Origin: Hyphomicrobiales bacterium
Lineage (GTDB): Bacteria > Pseudomonadota > Alphaproteobacteria > Rhizobiales > Rhizobiaceae
Assembly (NCBI GenBank): GCA_900469475.1
Contig: UBXG01000013.1
Location: forward strand, 1-64,000
Direction: 5' to 3'
DNA: 64,000 bases
The notes under the pieces are model-generated. The model made no database searches and was not told the DNA's origin. It saw only the letters and a list, made by a program, of their open reading frames with translations. The translations under genes and the position numbers were made by a program. Positions 1 to 8,560 of this stretch are shown here, one piece after another (the stretch's first letter is position 1; each line of letters starts with the position of its first letter).

Positions 1-20
1 AAATCCTGCCCCCGCAACCA
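1..20 (+). tRNA. tRNA-fMet, 3' end only
   Basis: The first 20 bases match the end of an alphaproteobacterial initiator tRNA: the last part of the T loop and T stem, the CCCCGC acceptor strand, the discriminator A and an encoded CCA at 18-20. In rhizobia this tRNA follows 5S rRNA at the end of the rRNA operon, so an rrn operon probably lies just upstream of the window. Only the tail is visible, so the anticodon cannot be checked. Confidence 0.72.
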
Positions 21-180
21 AGTCCTTCCTTCCCTCCTATTTGCGAAATCTTGGACATACCCTATCGCTCGCGCGAAGACTTCATCTTCAAAGGCGATGC
101 TAGATCCGCCCGCCTTAGGACCATAACCGCAAGGGTGAGCAACGCGAACGGTTCAAAGCCTGCCTACAAAACCAAATACA

Positions 181-207
181 AAAAGGCCCGCCTCAAGCGG
201 GCTTTTT
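181..207 (+). terminator. Rho-independent terminator, probably of the upstream rRNA operon
   Basis: A GCCCGC/GCGGGC stem with a 5-nt loop is extended by A-T pairs and followed by TTTTT. It lies 160 bases after the tRNA end and is oriented to stop plus-strand transcription. The rest of 21-382 shows no supported gene. Confidence 0.75.
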
Positions 208-382
208 GTGTTTGGTAACGCATCGAACATTTAACGCCTCGCCAGCGGCCCGAAAGCAGTCAAACACACCCCGCAAGGCACAAAACTCCAAAGCCTGCCC
301 CAAAACAAAGCGCATCCTTCCCAAGAACAATATCGTGGGCGGGAAACCAATCGTACCTCGAGATCCCAGATCAACGTGCATC

Positions 383-1441
383 TTATCCTTCGGGCTCCAG
401 GATACAGCATTGCTCCGGCACCGGCACGAGCACCGCGCTGCTTCCAGCCGTCATCGGCTCCGATAAGGGGCCATTGGCGACGATGGCGCCGGCCGCTGTG
501 TCGCACTGATACTGATAGGCGCGGCCAAGATAAGTGCGTGTTCCCAGAACCGCAGGCAGGCCGTTGCCTTCGCGCCGAACCGAAAGACCATCCGCGCGGC
601 AGCCAAGAATGCAGCTGTCTGGAATCGGACCGAAATCTTTCTGAGACAGCGTGATCCTTGCGCCGCCTGCAGCCTCGGCAATGACGACGGCGCTCTCTCG
701 CTCAACAACACGCAACGGCAGCAGATTCTCAAAACCGACGAAGCGGGCGACGAAGCTATTGGCAGGCTTGCGGTAGAGGGTCTCGGGCGTATCGAGCTGC
801 ATGATGCGGCCGGCATTCATGATGGCGACGCGATCCGAGATCGAGAAGGCTTCCTCCTGATCATGCGTGACGTAGAGCGAGGTCGTGCCGTTGGCGCGCT
901 GCAGCTGGCGGATTTCCACGCGCATATCGACCCGGAGCTTCGCATCGAGATTGGAAAGCGGCTCATCGAACATGAGGAGCGGCGGTTCGATGACGAGGGC
1001 GCGGGCGAGCGCGACGCGCTGCTTTTGGCCGCCGGAGAGGGCGCCGGGCAGGCGGTCGCCGAGGCCGGAAAGACCGACGCGCTCCAGCATGGCGCCGGCC
1101 TTCGCGAGGCGCTCCCTCGTCGGCATGCTGCGCTGCTTGAGGCCGAAGGCGACGTTCTCGAGCACCGTCAGATGCGGAAACAGCGCATAGTTCTGGAACA
1201 CGAGGCCGATATCCCTTGCGTGCGCAGGCAGCGTCGTCAGGTCACGATCGCCAAGCTTGATGGTGCCGCTCGTCGGCTGCAGGAAGCCGGCGACCAACCG
1301 TAGCGTCGTCGTCTTGCCGCAGCCGCTGGAGCCGAGCAGCGAGACCAGTTCACCAGCCGCGACCGAAAGCGAAAGATCCTGCAAGACGGCTGTCTTGCCG
1401 TAATGCGCGCTGATGGAATTGATGGAGAGCGATACGGTCAC
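383..1441 (-). CDS. ABC transporter ATP-binding protein, spermidine/putrescine (PotA) type
   Basis: This is the ATPase of an ABC importer and would hydrolyse ATP at the inner membrane to drive the two permeases encoded upstream. The 352-residue protein shows Walker A (GSSGCGKT, residues 37-44), a Q-loop (FQNYALFP, from 82), the LSGGQ signature (135-139), Walker B with FDEPLSNLD, and a C-terminal TOBE-like region from about 275. It starts at a GTG and is the last gene of a four-gene minus-strand operon, 6 bases after the second permease stop. The family covers polyamine, thiamine, iron and aminoethylphosphonate importers. The divergent adenine-deaminase homologue hints at a nitrogenous substrate, but the substrate is unknown. 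Confidence 0.88.
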   Translation of the reverse strand: MTVSLSINSISAHYGKTAVLQDLSLSVAAGELVSLLGSSGCGKTTTLRLVAGFLQPTSGTIKLGDRDLTTLPAHARDIGLVFQNYALFPHLTVLENVAFGLKQRSMPTRERLAKAGAMLERVGLSGLGDRLPGALSGGQKQRVALARALVIEPPLLMFDEPLSNLDAKLRVDMRVEIRQLQRANGTTSLYVTHDQEEAFSISDRVAIMNAGRIMQLDTPETLYRKPANSFVARFVGFENLLPLRVVERESAVVIAEAAGGARITLSQKDFGPIPDSCILGCRADGLSVRREGNGLPAVLGTRTYLGRAYQYQCDTAAGAIVANGPLSEPMTAGSSAVLVPVPEQCCILEPEG

Positions 1442-1447
1442 GGGCTG

Positions 1448-2242
1448 CTACTTTGTCAGGAAGGTGAGCCCCAGGGTGGCTTCGACGATCGCCATCACGG
1501 CGACGGTCACGAGCATCAACAGCACGGAAACCGAGGCGATGGTCGGATCGAAGAACTGCTCCATATGGGCGAGGATCTGTATGGGAAGGGTGGAGATGCC
1601 TGGGCCGGTCAGGAAGACCGAAACGGAGACATCGTTGATGGAGGTGATAAAGGCGAGGATGAAGGCGGCGATGACGCCGGCGCGGATGTTCGGCAGCACC
1701 ACGGTCAGGAAGGTCTTCAGCGGCGGACAGCCGAGGCTGATGGCAGCCTCCTCGATCGAGAAATCGAAACTCGCGAGACTGGCACTGACGACGCGCACCG
1801 AATAAGGCAGCACCAACAGCGCATGGCCGATCAGGAGGCTCGGAAAGATCGGCAGCCCGAGCCCGATCGTGATCGATTTCATCAGTGAAAAGCCGAAGAC
1901 GATTTCCGGAACGAGGATCGGCAGCACGAAGAGCGTCGAAAGCCAGCGCGGCAACTCGACCCTGTAGCGGCTGATGGCATAGGCGGCGGGAATGCCGATC
2001 AGCAGCGACAGCGCCGTTCCGAGGAAGGCGAGCTCCAGGCTGGTGATCGCTGTCGTGCGGAAGGCCTCGATCCGGAAGATGTTCGAGAACCAGTGCAGTG
2101 TCAGGCCCTGCGGCGGGAAGGTGAGATAGGTCGTGTCGCTGAAGGCGGCGCCGATAATGATGACGAGTGGCGCCAGCAGGAAGAGGAAGACGAGGGCGGT
2201 GAAAGCGATGAGCGCGGGATGGGGCGTTCTTGTCATGATCAC
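1448..2242 (-). CDS. ABC transporter permease, PotC-like
   Basis: This inner-membrane permease of the PotC type has about six hydrophobic segments. The cytoplasmic EAA loop that contacts the ATPase is visible as EEAAISLG in the C-terminal half. Its start overlaps the stop of the preceding permease: a GTG at 2242 gives the GTGA overlap, and an ATG at 2236 is a second possible start. The tight coupling suggests translational coupling and balanced subunit production. Length (about 264 residues) is normal for the family. The sequence does not reveal the transported compound. Confidence 0.87.
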   Translation of the reverse strand: MIMTRTPHPALIAFTALVFLFLLAPLVIIIGAAFSDTTYLTFPPQGLTLHWFSNIFRIEAFRTTAITSLELAFLGTALSLLIGIPAAYAISRYRVELPRWLSTLFVLPILVPEIVFGFSLMKSITIGLGLPIFPSLLIGHALLVLPYSVRVVSASLASFDFSIEEAAISLGCPPLKTFLTVVLPNIRAGVIAAFILAFITSINDVSVSVFLTGPGISTLPIQILAHMEQFFDPTIASVSVLLMLVTVAVMAIVEATLGLTFLTK

Positions 2243-3063
2243 ACCGCCATCGGGTTCAGCCGTCGCGCGAGACGGCTCATGATCGCGACAATGCCGATCG
2301 TGACGACAACCATGATGGCGGCGATCGTCGAGGCGCCGACCCAGTCGAAGGTGACCATGGCGCGCTGATAGAGGAAGGTGCCCATCATCATCTGCTTTTC
2401 GCCGCCGAGCAGCTGCGGCGTGGCATAGGAGGTGAAACTGCCGGTGAAAACCAGCACTGCGCCGACAATAAGGCCGGGCGTGGCAAGCGGCAGGATGACC
2501 TGTCGGAAGGTTGCGGCCGGCGTGGCGCCCAGCGATGTCGCCGCCTGGATAAGATCCTGCGGTATGCCCTCAAGCACGCCGACGAGGGTCAGGATCATCA
2601 AGGGCACGAAGAGATAGACCATCGCGACGATCACCGAGCCCTCGGTGTAAAGCATCGATAACGGCTCGCTGATGACGCCGATCGACAGGAGGATGGTGTT
2701 GAGAATGCCGTTCTTGCCGAGAATGATCAGCCAGGCGAAGGAGCGCACGACGACGCCGGTCAGCAGCGGAAAGACGGCGGCGATGATCATCACGCTCTTG
2801 GCGCGGCCCGGCATCTGCGCAATCACATAGGCGGCGATGAAGCCGATAAATAGCGAGATCGCCGTTGTGATCAGCGCCACTTCGATCGTCCTGAAAAGCA
2901 CCGTGCGGCGAAAGCCGCTGGAAAAGAAGGCGACATAGGGGGAGAACACCCCCTTGGGTTCGCCGAAGGTCGCTGCGATCGTAATGACGACGGGAACGAG
3001 CAGGAACAGCGTTACGGCTACGATCGCCGGCGTCGCCAACCCCCATTTCATCAAATGCTTCAT
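2239..3063 (-). CDS. ABC transporter permease, PotB-like
   Basis: This is the first permease of the importer and pairs with the PotC-like protein to form the membrane channel. About six transmembrane segments are apparent, beginning with a hydrophobic stretch at residues 10-30. An EAA-type loop (IQAATSLGATPAATF) sits roughly two thirds along. I chose the ATG at 3063 over the in-frame TTG just before it. It begins 46 bases after the binding-protein stop and overlaps the next permease, as expected for one transcript. Sequence length, about 274 residues, is typical of PotB homologues. Confidence 0.87.
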   Translation of the reverse strand: MKHLMKWGLATPAIVAVTLFLLVPVVITIAATFGEPKGVFSPYVAFFSSGFRRTVLFRTIEVALITTAISLFIGFIAAYVIAQMPGRAKSVMIIAAVFPLLTGVVVRSFAWLIILGKNGILNTILLSIGVISEPLSMLYTEGSVIVAMVYLFVPLMILTLVGVLEGIPQDLIQAATSLGATPAATFRQVILPLATPGLIVGAVLVFTGSFTSYATPQLLGGEKQMMMGTFLYQRAMVTFDWVGASTIAAIMVVVTIGIVAIMSRLARRLNPMAV

Positions 3064-3109
3064 CAACTAAATTCCGTGAGAACGCCGCGGGAGTGTGCGG
3101 CATGCCCTG

Positions 3110-4147
3110 TTACATGCCGAAGATCTCGTTCCAGCGATCGACCCAGTCCGATTGCGCTTCGATCAGCTTCTGATAGTCGATCCGGCTGAGCTTGGCGATC
3201 ATCTCGGCGCCGTAGGTCCAGAGCTTGGCCTTTTCCGGCGGCAGCACCACCTTGGTCGAGACCGGTGCATCGACACCCTGTTCGGCTTCGGCCTGTTGTA
3301 CGTCCTTCGATAGAATGAAGTTGATGAACTGATGCGCAAGCTCGACGTTTTCCGAGCCCTTCGGAATATTGACCGTGTTGAGGACGGCGATGTCGCCTTC
3401 CTTCAAGTCGGCCCAGGCCATCGTAGGAACGGCTGATCGCAACGATGACAGAACAAAATCCTGCGTTATCGCCACCTTGGCCTCACCCGTCGAGATCAGG
3501 TTCACCAGCTCGGAGCCGGTATTGTAGTTCTTGACGACATTTGGCTTCAGCGCCTCGATGGCGTCGAAGGCCTTGTCAGCATCGGCATAGGAATCGACGC
3601 GGGCATGCTTGCCGGCTTGGAGCACCGTCAGCGGCCCGCCTGTCGTGGTGATGCCGGGCAACGAAATGGCGCCCTTCAGGTCGTCGCGCCAGAGATCATT
3701 CCAGGAGGTGATCGGCGGGTTCACCTTCGCCGCATCATAGACGATACCGATGCGGCCGATCGTGTAAGCCGGGCCGTAATCGCCCTGCGGCGCCTTGGCG
3801 ATATCGTAGAGATCGGCAAGGTTCGGGATCTTGCTCCGGTCGACTTCCCGGAAGAGGCCCTGCTGGATGCCAAGCTGCGAATAGCTGTCTGTGAGATAGA
3901 TGACGTCGACGCCCTTACCCCCGCGCAGCTTCAGCTTGTTCAAGCGATCGGCATTGTTGCCGGTCTCGAAGACCACGTCGCAGCCGCAGATCTTCTTGAA
4001 GGGCTCGATGATGTTGGCCTGCATCTTCTCGCCATTATAACCCCACCAGGAAACGGTCAGCGTCTTTGCCTGAGCGAAGGCCGGCATGGCGGTTGCCGCG
4101 GCAAGGAAAGCAAATCCCGCGACACGGGCAAGGGTGAGGCCGTTCAT
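3110..4147 (-). CDS. ABC transporter extracellular substrate-binding protein, PotD-like
   Basis: This periplasmic binding protein delivers solute to the permeases downstream. An N-terminal signal peptide ends near an AFA-QA cleavage site, about 25 residues in. The mature protein begins with a beta strand (LTVSWWGY) typical of the PotD/family 1 fold. An AAGGA ribosome site lies 8 bases before the ATG at 4147, so I prefer it to the in-frame TTG 21 bases upstream. It is the first gene of the operon and diverges from the adenine-deaminase-like gene. Candidate ligands are polyamines, purine derivatives or other cationic nitrogen compounds; none can be chosen from sequence. Confidence 0.86.
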   Translation of the reverse strand: MNGLTLARVAGFAFLAAATAMPAFAQAKTLTVSWWGYNGEKMQANIIEPFKKICGCDVVFETGNNADRLNKLKLRGGKGVDVIYLTDSYSQLGIQQGLFREVDRSKIPNLADLYDIAKAPQGDYGPAYTIGRIGIVYDAAKVNPPITSWNDLWRDDLKGAISLPGITTTGGPLTVLQAGKHARVDSYADADKAFDAIEALKPNVVKNYNTGSELVNLISTGEAKVAITQDFVLSSLRSAVPTMAWADLKEGDIAVLNTVNIPKGSENVELAHQFINFILSKDVQQAEAEQGVDAPVSTKVVLPPEKAKLWTYGAEMIAKLSRIDYQKLIEAQSDWVDRWNEIFGM

Positions 4148-4473
4148 TCTCGAAATCCTTTTGGTCAATGAAATCGGGCATATGTTTCAAGCTTGCAGGA
4201 TACTATTTTTCGAGCACCGGCTTTACAAGCCCAACAAATGGGCAGGGTGGTGGTTTTTGCCTTTGATAGGATGAATATGTTGCGTCACGCAGCGATGTCT
4301 GGCCATCGAATCTCGTTGAGATCCGCGAACTCTTCTCCCTGCTCGGGAGACGGAGTAGCGCAGCAATGCCTTCACTTCACATGCGATTATTCTGCCGGTG
4401 GGGCAGCCAGCTTTACACGCGGATCGGTCATCTCTACCTTCAATCGACCGAATATCCTGCAGGCATGCTTCTC
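4148..4473. other. Divergent intergenic region, ABC importer / adenine deaminase
   Basis: About 325 bases separate the two divergent genes. The stretch must hold both promoters. I see a small CTCCC/GGGAG inverted repeat near 4338-4352 but no convincing operator or coding frame. Two in-frame ATGs (4366, 4465) lie upstream of the start I chose for the deaminase. Confidence 0.4.
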
Positions 4474-6351
4474 ATGACATCCCAGAACACAAATCTTCCC
4501 GACGATCTGCTCATCAATGCGGCGGACGAAGTCCTGATCCGTCAGGATCTGACGCTGACCGCGCTCGGCCGCCGTCCGGCGGACCGCCTGCTGCGCGTCG
4601 GCAGGCTTTTGGATGTGCATAGCCGCAGCTGGCTGGAGGATCAGGAAGTCGTCATCAAGGGCCGGCGGATCGCCTATGTCGGCCCGGTCGGCAGTTATCA
4701 GGGCGAGGTGAGCGAGCGCGTGCACGAGCCGCATCTCGCAGCCGTTCCCGGTTTCGGCGAGGCCCACAAGCATATCGAAAGCTCGCATCTGACCCCGGAA
4801 TGGGAAGCGGCCTTGGTCATGCCGCATGGTGTCACCTGGACCTGCGAGGCAAGTCACGAGTTTTCCAACGTGAATGGCACCCGCAATCTGGAATTCTGGC
4901 TCGAGGCCCGCCGCCGCGGCTCGCCGATGAAGATATTCCCCCTGCCGGGATCGGCCGTTCCGCCGACCGCTTACGAATGGGGCGGCGGTCATTTCGGTTA
5001 TGACGAGCAGAAGTCGTTTCTGAGTGAAAGCCTCATGGTCGCGGGTCTCGACGAGGTCATGGACTGGCCCTCGGTCAGCAACCCGGAGAATCCGGCTTAC
5101 GATCGTCTCTGGGGAATGATCCGCGCGACGTTCGAGCAGCGCGGCGTGGTCGAAGGTCACGGCGCGGGCCTGCGTGATCTGCCGTCGATCAATGCCTTTG
5201 CCGGCGCTGGCCTCGCTTCCGATCACGAAGGCTGGTTCCTGGAGGAGATCTGGGAAAAGCTGACGCATGGCCTGTTCATCGAGCTCAGGCCGCATTCCCT
5301 GCCCGAGGTCATCAAGGGCCTGATCGAGAAAGGCCTGTCCGACTGGTCGCAGATCGCCTTCGTTACCGACGATCGCAGCGCCAGCGATACGCTGAAGATC
5401 GGTGCTACGGATTACAATGTCCGCCTGGCAATCGAAAACGGGCTGGCGCCGGAAATCGCCATTCAATGCGTGACGATCAATCCCGCCCGCCACATGCGCC
5501 TGACTCCTTGGGTCGGCTCCATCGCGCCCGGCCGCTTTGCCGATATCGTGCTGCTGGACGATATGAAGACGCTATCGATCGCCAAGGTCTGGGCCGATGG
5601 CAAGCCGGCATCCGAAGGCAGGATCTTCATCGGCGTTCGCCCCGAGATCGACTGGCCGGAATGGGCGACGCAGACGGTTCGCATCGATCGTATCGTCACG
5701 GCAGAAGATTTTCGCATTGCCGCTCCGTCAGATGAGGCCACGGCCAAGGCTGCCCTGCTGCGACCGTTCCACTGGGCCGATGATTTCATCACCATGGATC
5801 TGCCGGTCCGCGATGGTGCCGTTGAGCGTGACCATGATCGCAACGTCACGAAATTCGCGATCGTCGACCGCTTTTCCGGCGAGGCCAAGGTCGCGCGCAT
5901 GTTCTGGCTGGGAACAGGCCCGCGCACGCCGGATACTGCGCTCGGCGCCACGCTCGGCCATGACAAGCACAATATCTGGGTGGTCGGTTCCTCCGATGAA
6001 GCCATGGCCATGGTCGCCAACGCGCTGAAGGAGCAGCAGGGCGGCTGGGTGCTGGTCTCGGGCGGCAAGGTCGTCGCCCGCGTTCGCTATGAAGTCGGCG
6101 GTCTGATGACCGCACGCTCGGCCGAGGAGCTGGATGCGGAGATGCAGGCGCTGTATAAGGCCGGGGCCGAGATCGACTGGATGTATGAGCCGACGTTCTC
6201 GCCGCGCTGGTGGCCGGGCTTTCCCGAACGGCTTTCCTTTGCGACGCTCACCTGCGCGCCCTGGCGCTGGGTGCTGGTCGCTCCCTCCGGAAGGGCGCCG
6301 GAAGGTTTCGTCAATGTCGCGACCGGCGAAACTCACCCGATCGTCTGGTAA
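4474..6351 (+). CDS. ade: Adenine deaminase-family amidohydrolase
   Basis: This protein resembles adenine deaminase (COG1001), which converts adenine to hypoxanthine and ammonia with a binuclear metal centre. Visible family features are the metal-binding HKHIESS motif after a PGF strand, MPHGVTW with a downstream SHEF, a SDHEG motif, the FVTDDR motif, and NPARHMRL followed by GSIAPGRFADIVLLDD. The start at 4474 removes an N-terminal extension that looks unlike the family; ATGs at 4465 and 4366 are alternatives. The classical first motif reads HVHIESS, so the His pair is kept. It diverges from an ABC importer, which may supply its substrate. True adenine specificity is inferred, since paralogues act on other purines or related compounds. 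Confidence 0.83.
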   Translation: MTSQNTNLPDDLLINAADEVLIRQDLTLTALGRRPADRLLRVGRLLDVHSRSWLEDQEVVIKGRRIAYVGPVGSYQGEVSERVHEPHLAAVPGFGEAHKHIESSHLTPEWEAALVMPHGVTWTCEASHEFSNVNGTRNLEFWLEARRRGSPMKIFPLPGSAVPPTAYEWGGGHFGYDEQKSFLSESLMVAGLDEVMDWPSVSNPENPAYDRLWGMIRATFEQRGVVEGHGAGLRDLPSINAFAGAGLASDHEGWFLEEIWEKLTHGLFIELRPHSLPEVIKGLIEKGLSDWSQIAFVTDDRSASDTLKIGATDYNVRLAIENGLAPEIAIQCVTINPARHMRLTPWVGSIAPGRFADIVLLDDMKTLSIAKVWADGKPASEGRIFIGVRPEIDWPEWATQTVRIDRIVTAEDFRIAAPSDEATAKAALLRPFHWADDFITMDLPVRDGAVERDHDRNVTKFAIVDRFSGEAKVARMFWLGTGPRTPDTALGATLGHDKHNIWVVGSSDEAMAMVANALKEQQGGWVLVSGGKVVARVRYEVGGLMTARSAEELDAEMQALYKAGAEIDWMYEPTFSPRWWPGFPERLSFATLTCAPWRWVLVAPSGRAPEGFVNVATGETHPIVW

Positions 6352-6554
6352 GGATATCCGCCAGACCATTCGGAATATCCGCCTTGCGGTATAGAAGGTT
6401 GATGAGGGCGGCCCTGTAATCCGCGCTTGACGGTGGAAGCCAGCTTCTTAATTATCCGTCCGGTTACTTATGTCGAGCGGCAAGCTGTGGAGGCTGGGCG
6501 TGTTCACGGGCACGTTAAGCGGCGGTAGCCGGCAACAGGGCGGAGGAGGCTCTG

Positions 6555-7394
6555 GTGATTACACTTGATAGTCATGCGCCGCGAATAACATCGGCATTTT
6601 CCACTTTGGGATGTGCGGAATTGGAACTGGTCGAAGCCCTCGAACTGGCGGCAAACCACGGCATCGATGCGATAGAAATCCGAGCCCTTGGGAGCACCAT
6701 CGATCTCGTCGCCTATTTCACGGACAGATTCGGCTCTCCCGCAAGCTTGGCCAAGGTGCTGGAAGGCTCTGCCGTAGGCGTCTGCGCCTTCAATACTTCG
6801 TTGCGTCTGATCGGAGCGACGGCCCAGGCGAAGGAGGAGTTCCTGCGCTATCTTCCTTGGGCGGAGGCCGCCGGCGTTCGTTCGCTCAGGGTTTTCGATG
6901 GTGGTGAAACCGCCGATGAGGGCGAGCTGGCTGAGGCGCTGGCCACGCTGCAATGGTGGCGTGAGATCGCCGTGCGCGAAGGCTTTCTTGCCGATATGGT
7001 CATCGAAACCCATGATTTCCTAGCACTGCCGGACGCCATCCCGCGCTTCCTTGAAATAGCCCCAGATTGCGCGCTGATATGGGATACACATCACACTTGG
7101 CGCAAGGGCGGGCAGGATCCCGTCGAAACCTGGAGGCAGGTTCGTCGCAATACGCACCATCTCCATGTCAAGGACAGCGTTTCCCGGCCGGGGCCCAGGC
7201 TGCCCTACAGTTATGTACAGCCCGGCACCGGCGAGTTCCCGATGGCGGCGCTGCGTTCGGTGCTCGACGCCGATGGCTATAGCGGTATCGTGAGCCTGGA
7301 ATGGGAAAGATTGTGGCACAAGGATTTGTCACATTTAGGTTTGGCTCTACAGTCTGCGAAGCGAAGTGGCTGGTGGTCCCGCCCCAAATGGTGA
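6555..7394 (+). CDS. Sugar phosphate isomerase/epimerase family protein (TIM barrel)
   Basis: This 279-residue protein has the xylose-isomerase-like TIM-barrel pattern (AP endonuclease family 2). An early glutamate lies in a DAIEIRAL strand, followed by VIETHD, IWDTHHTW and a HHLHVKDS strand. The C-terminal VSLEWE strand carries the last metal ligand. Such proteins isomerise or epimerise keto-sugars or related acids using a divalent metal. A strong GGAGGAGG ribosome site sits just before the GTG start at 6555. It follows the deaminase-like gene after about 200 bases with no clear terminator. Whether the two share a pathway is unknown, and no substrate can be named. Confidence 0.78.
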   Translation: MITLDSHAPRITSAFSTLGCAELELVEALELAANHGIDAIEIRALGSTIDLVAYFTDRFGSPASLAKVLEGSAVGVCAFNTSLRLIGATAQAKEEFLRYLPWAEAAGVRSLRVFDGGETADEGELAEALATLQWWREIAVREGFLADMVIETHDFLALPDAIPRFLEIAPDCALIWDTHHTWRKGGQDPVETWRQVRRNTHHLHVKDSVSRPGPRLPYSYVQPGTGEFPMAALRSVLDADGYSGIVSLEWERLWHKDLSHLGLALQSAKRSGWWSRPKW

Positions 7395-7580
7395 ATAATT
7401 GTTGAAGAGCATTAATATTTTAATTTAGTTGAAAGGAAGAGTGCCGCGCGGAGATTGACTTTTGCAGTGATCGTTAATTAGTCTATTAGCAATTATTAAA
7501 TAACTATCTCGTACGCATATCCTCGCCGGTTGACTACGGTCTTCGGCGCAATATTTCCAGCTCGATGGAGGGAAGCCTCA
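7395..7580. promoter_or_regulatory. AT-rich upstream region of the EAL gene
   Basis: This stretch is markedly A+T-rich compared with its surroundings, with TTAATTAG, ATTAGCAATTATTAAATAA and a TTGACT near 7457 that could be a -35 element. An imperfect TTAAT/ATTAA symmetry is centred near 7490. AT-rich DNA with TA steps is the kind of target bound by MucR/Ros proteins, and such a protein is encoded at 9319. Binding is inference only. Confidence 0.4.
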
Positions 7581-7736
7581 ATGATTGAGGTTGAAGGTGT
7601 CTGGAAGATGGAAGAGGCAGATTATAGCTATCTGAAGTCCTATGTTTGGACGCGATATGCGCCGCGCGCGGCTGCTGCTTCCGGCTTCCCGATGCTTTGC
7701 CGCTTCGCCCCGAAAGGGAGGCCCGATGAACGGTAA
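7581..7736 (+). CDS. Possible small ORF overlapping the EAL gene start
   Basis: A 51-codon frame begins with ATG at 7581, 8 bases after a GGAGGG ribosome-binding site, and ends 11 bases inside the downstream EAL frame. The product starts MIEVEGVWKMEEAD, is mixed in composition, and has no signal peptide or recognised motif. Its position suggests a leader or coupling peptide for the EAL protein. It may be chance, because the EAL gene has its own good ribosome site; confidence is low. Confidence 0.25.
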   Translation: MIEVEGVWKMEEADYSYLKSYVWTRYAPRAAAASGFPMLCRFAPKGRPDER

Positions 7737-8514
7737 TGCAAGCCGCGAGGAAGAGGGGCACGGAGCCCTGATCTTGAAGGCGATTGCCGAAGGCGGGCTG
7801 GGTTTTGCCGCGCAGTGGATTCATGATGCCGCAAATCCCGGCAAGGTGTTCTATGCCGAAAGCTTGGCACGCGTAACGGACTCGGACGGAACCGTGCATA
7901 CGGCCGGCACCTTCGTTTCGCTCCTTGAACGCCAGGATCGCTGGTTCGATCTCGATCTGCGTATTCTGGATATGGTGCTGTCCGACCTGGCTGCGGATGA
8001 GACGCTGGTTCTCGGTTTCAATCTCTCCGCCACCAGCCTGTCGGATTCGGATCGGTTTGCCGATGTGTTCGGCCGAATCAGCCACCGATCGGAACTTGCC
8101 TCGCGGCTCGTCATTGAGGTCACCGAAAGCTATCCGGTCGTCGGCGTATCCATCGAACGCATGAAGATGATTCGTGCTCTCGGTTGTCGTATCGCGATCG
8201 ATGATTTCGGGTCTGGGTTTGCCACGCCGGCATCGCTGCTGCAGGTGCCTGCGGATATCGTCAAGATCGATGCAGCCTTTGTCTGGGATAACAGGCCTAG
8301 CCGCGACGGAAGCAATAGCCTCTCCCACATCGTCGGTTTTGCATCCTGTTTCGCTCCTTTTGTCGTCGTCGAGGGGATTGAAACCGGCGCTCAACTCAAT
8401 GCCGCGCAGGAGGCGGGCGCAACGCATGTCCAGGGTTTCCTGCTTTCGAGGCCGGTTTCCCTGGCGCGGCTTCGACGTCATAAGCGCAAAGCTGTCTTGC
8501 GGGGGGTGGCATGA
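7726..8514 (+). CDS. Standalone EAL-domain protein, putative c-di-GMP phosphodiesterase
   Basis: The protein is a single EAL domain of about 262 residues. EAL proteins hydrolyse the second messenger c-di-GMP to pGpG. The signature is ESL rather than EAL (in YAESLARV). The other expected catalytic and metal-binding motifs are present: NLSATS, EVTES, DDFGSG, VKID, VEGIET and VQGF. This suggests an active enzyme, although some degenerate EAL proteins only sense or bind partners. The ATG at 7726 follows a GGGAGG site, and an upstream in-frame ATG at 7642 is less likely. No sensory domain is attached. The next gene, 46 bases on, encodes an orphan HTH protein, so both may act in one regulatory module. 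Confidence 0.84.
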   Translation: MNGNASREEEGHGALILKAIAEGGLGFAAQWIHDAANPGKVFYAESLARVTDSDGTVHTAGTFVSLLERQDRWFDLDLRILDMVLSDLAADETLVLGFNLSATSLSDSDRFADVFGRISHRSELASRLVIEVTESYPVVGVSIERMKMIRALGCRIAIDDFGSGFATPASLLQVPADIVKIDAAFVWDNRPSRDGSNSLSHIVGFASCFAPFVVVEGIETGAQLNAAQEAGATHVQGFLLSRPVSLARLRRHKRKAVLRGVA

Positions 8515-8560
8515 ACAATTGCGCACCGGAGCCTGTCATTCTCGCTCTGCAGGTGATGCC

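Noticed and set aside
130..175. A second tRNA-like tail, GGTTCAAAGCC followed by ACAAAACCA
   Set aside because: The T stem does not pair and no upstream cloverleaf can be built.
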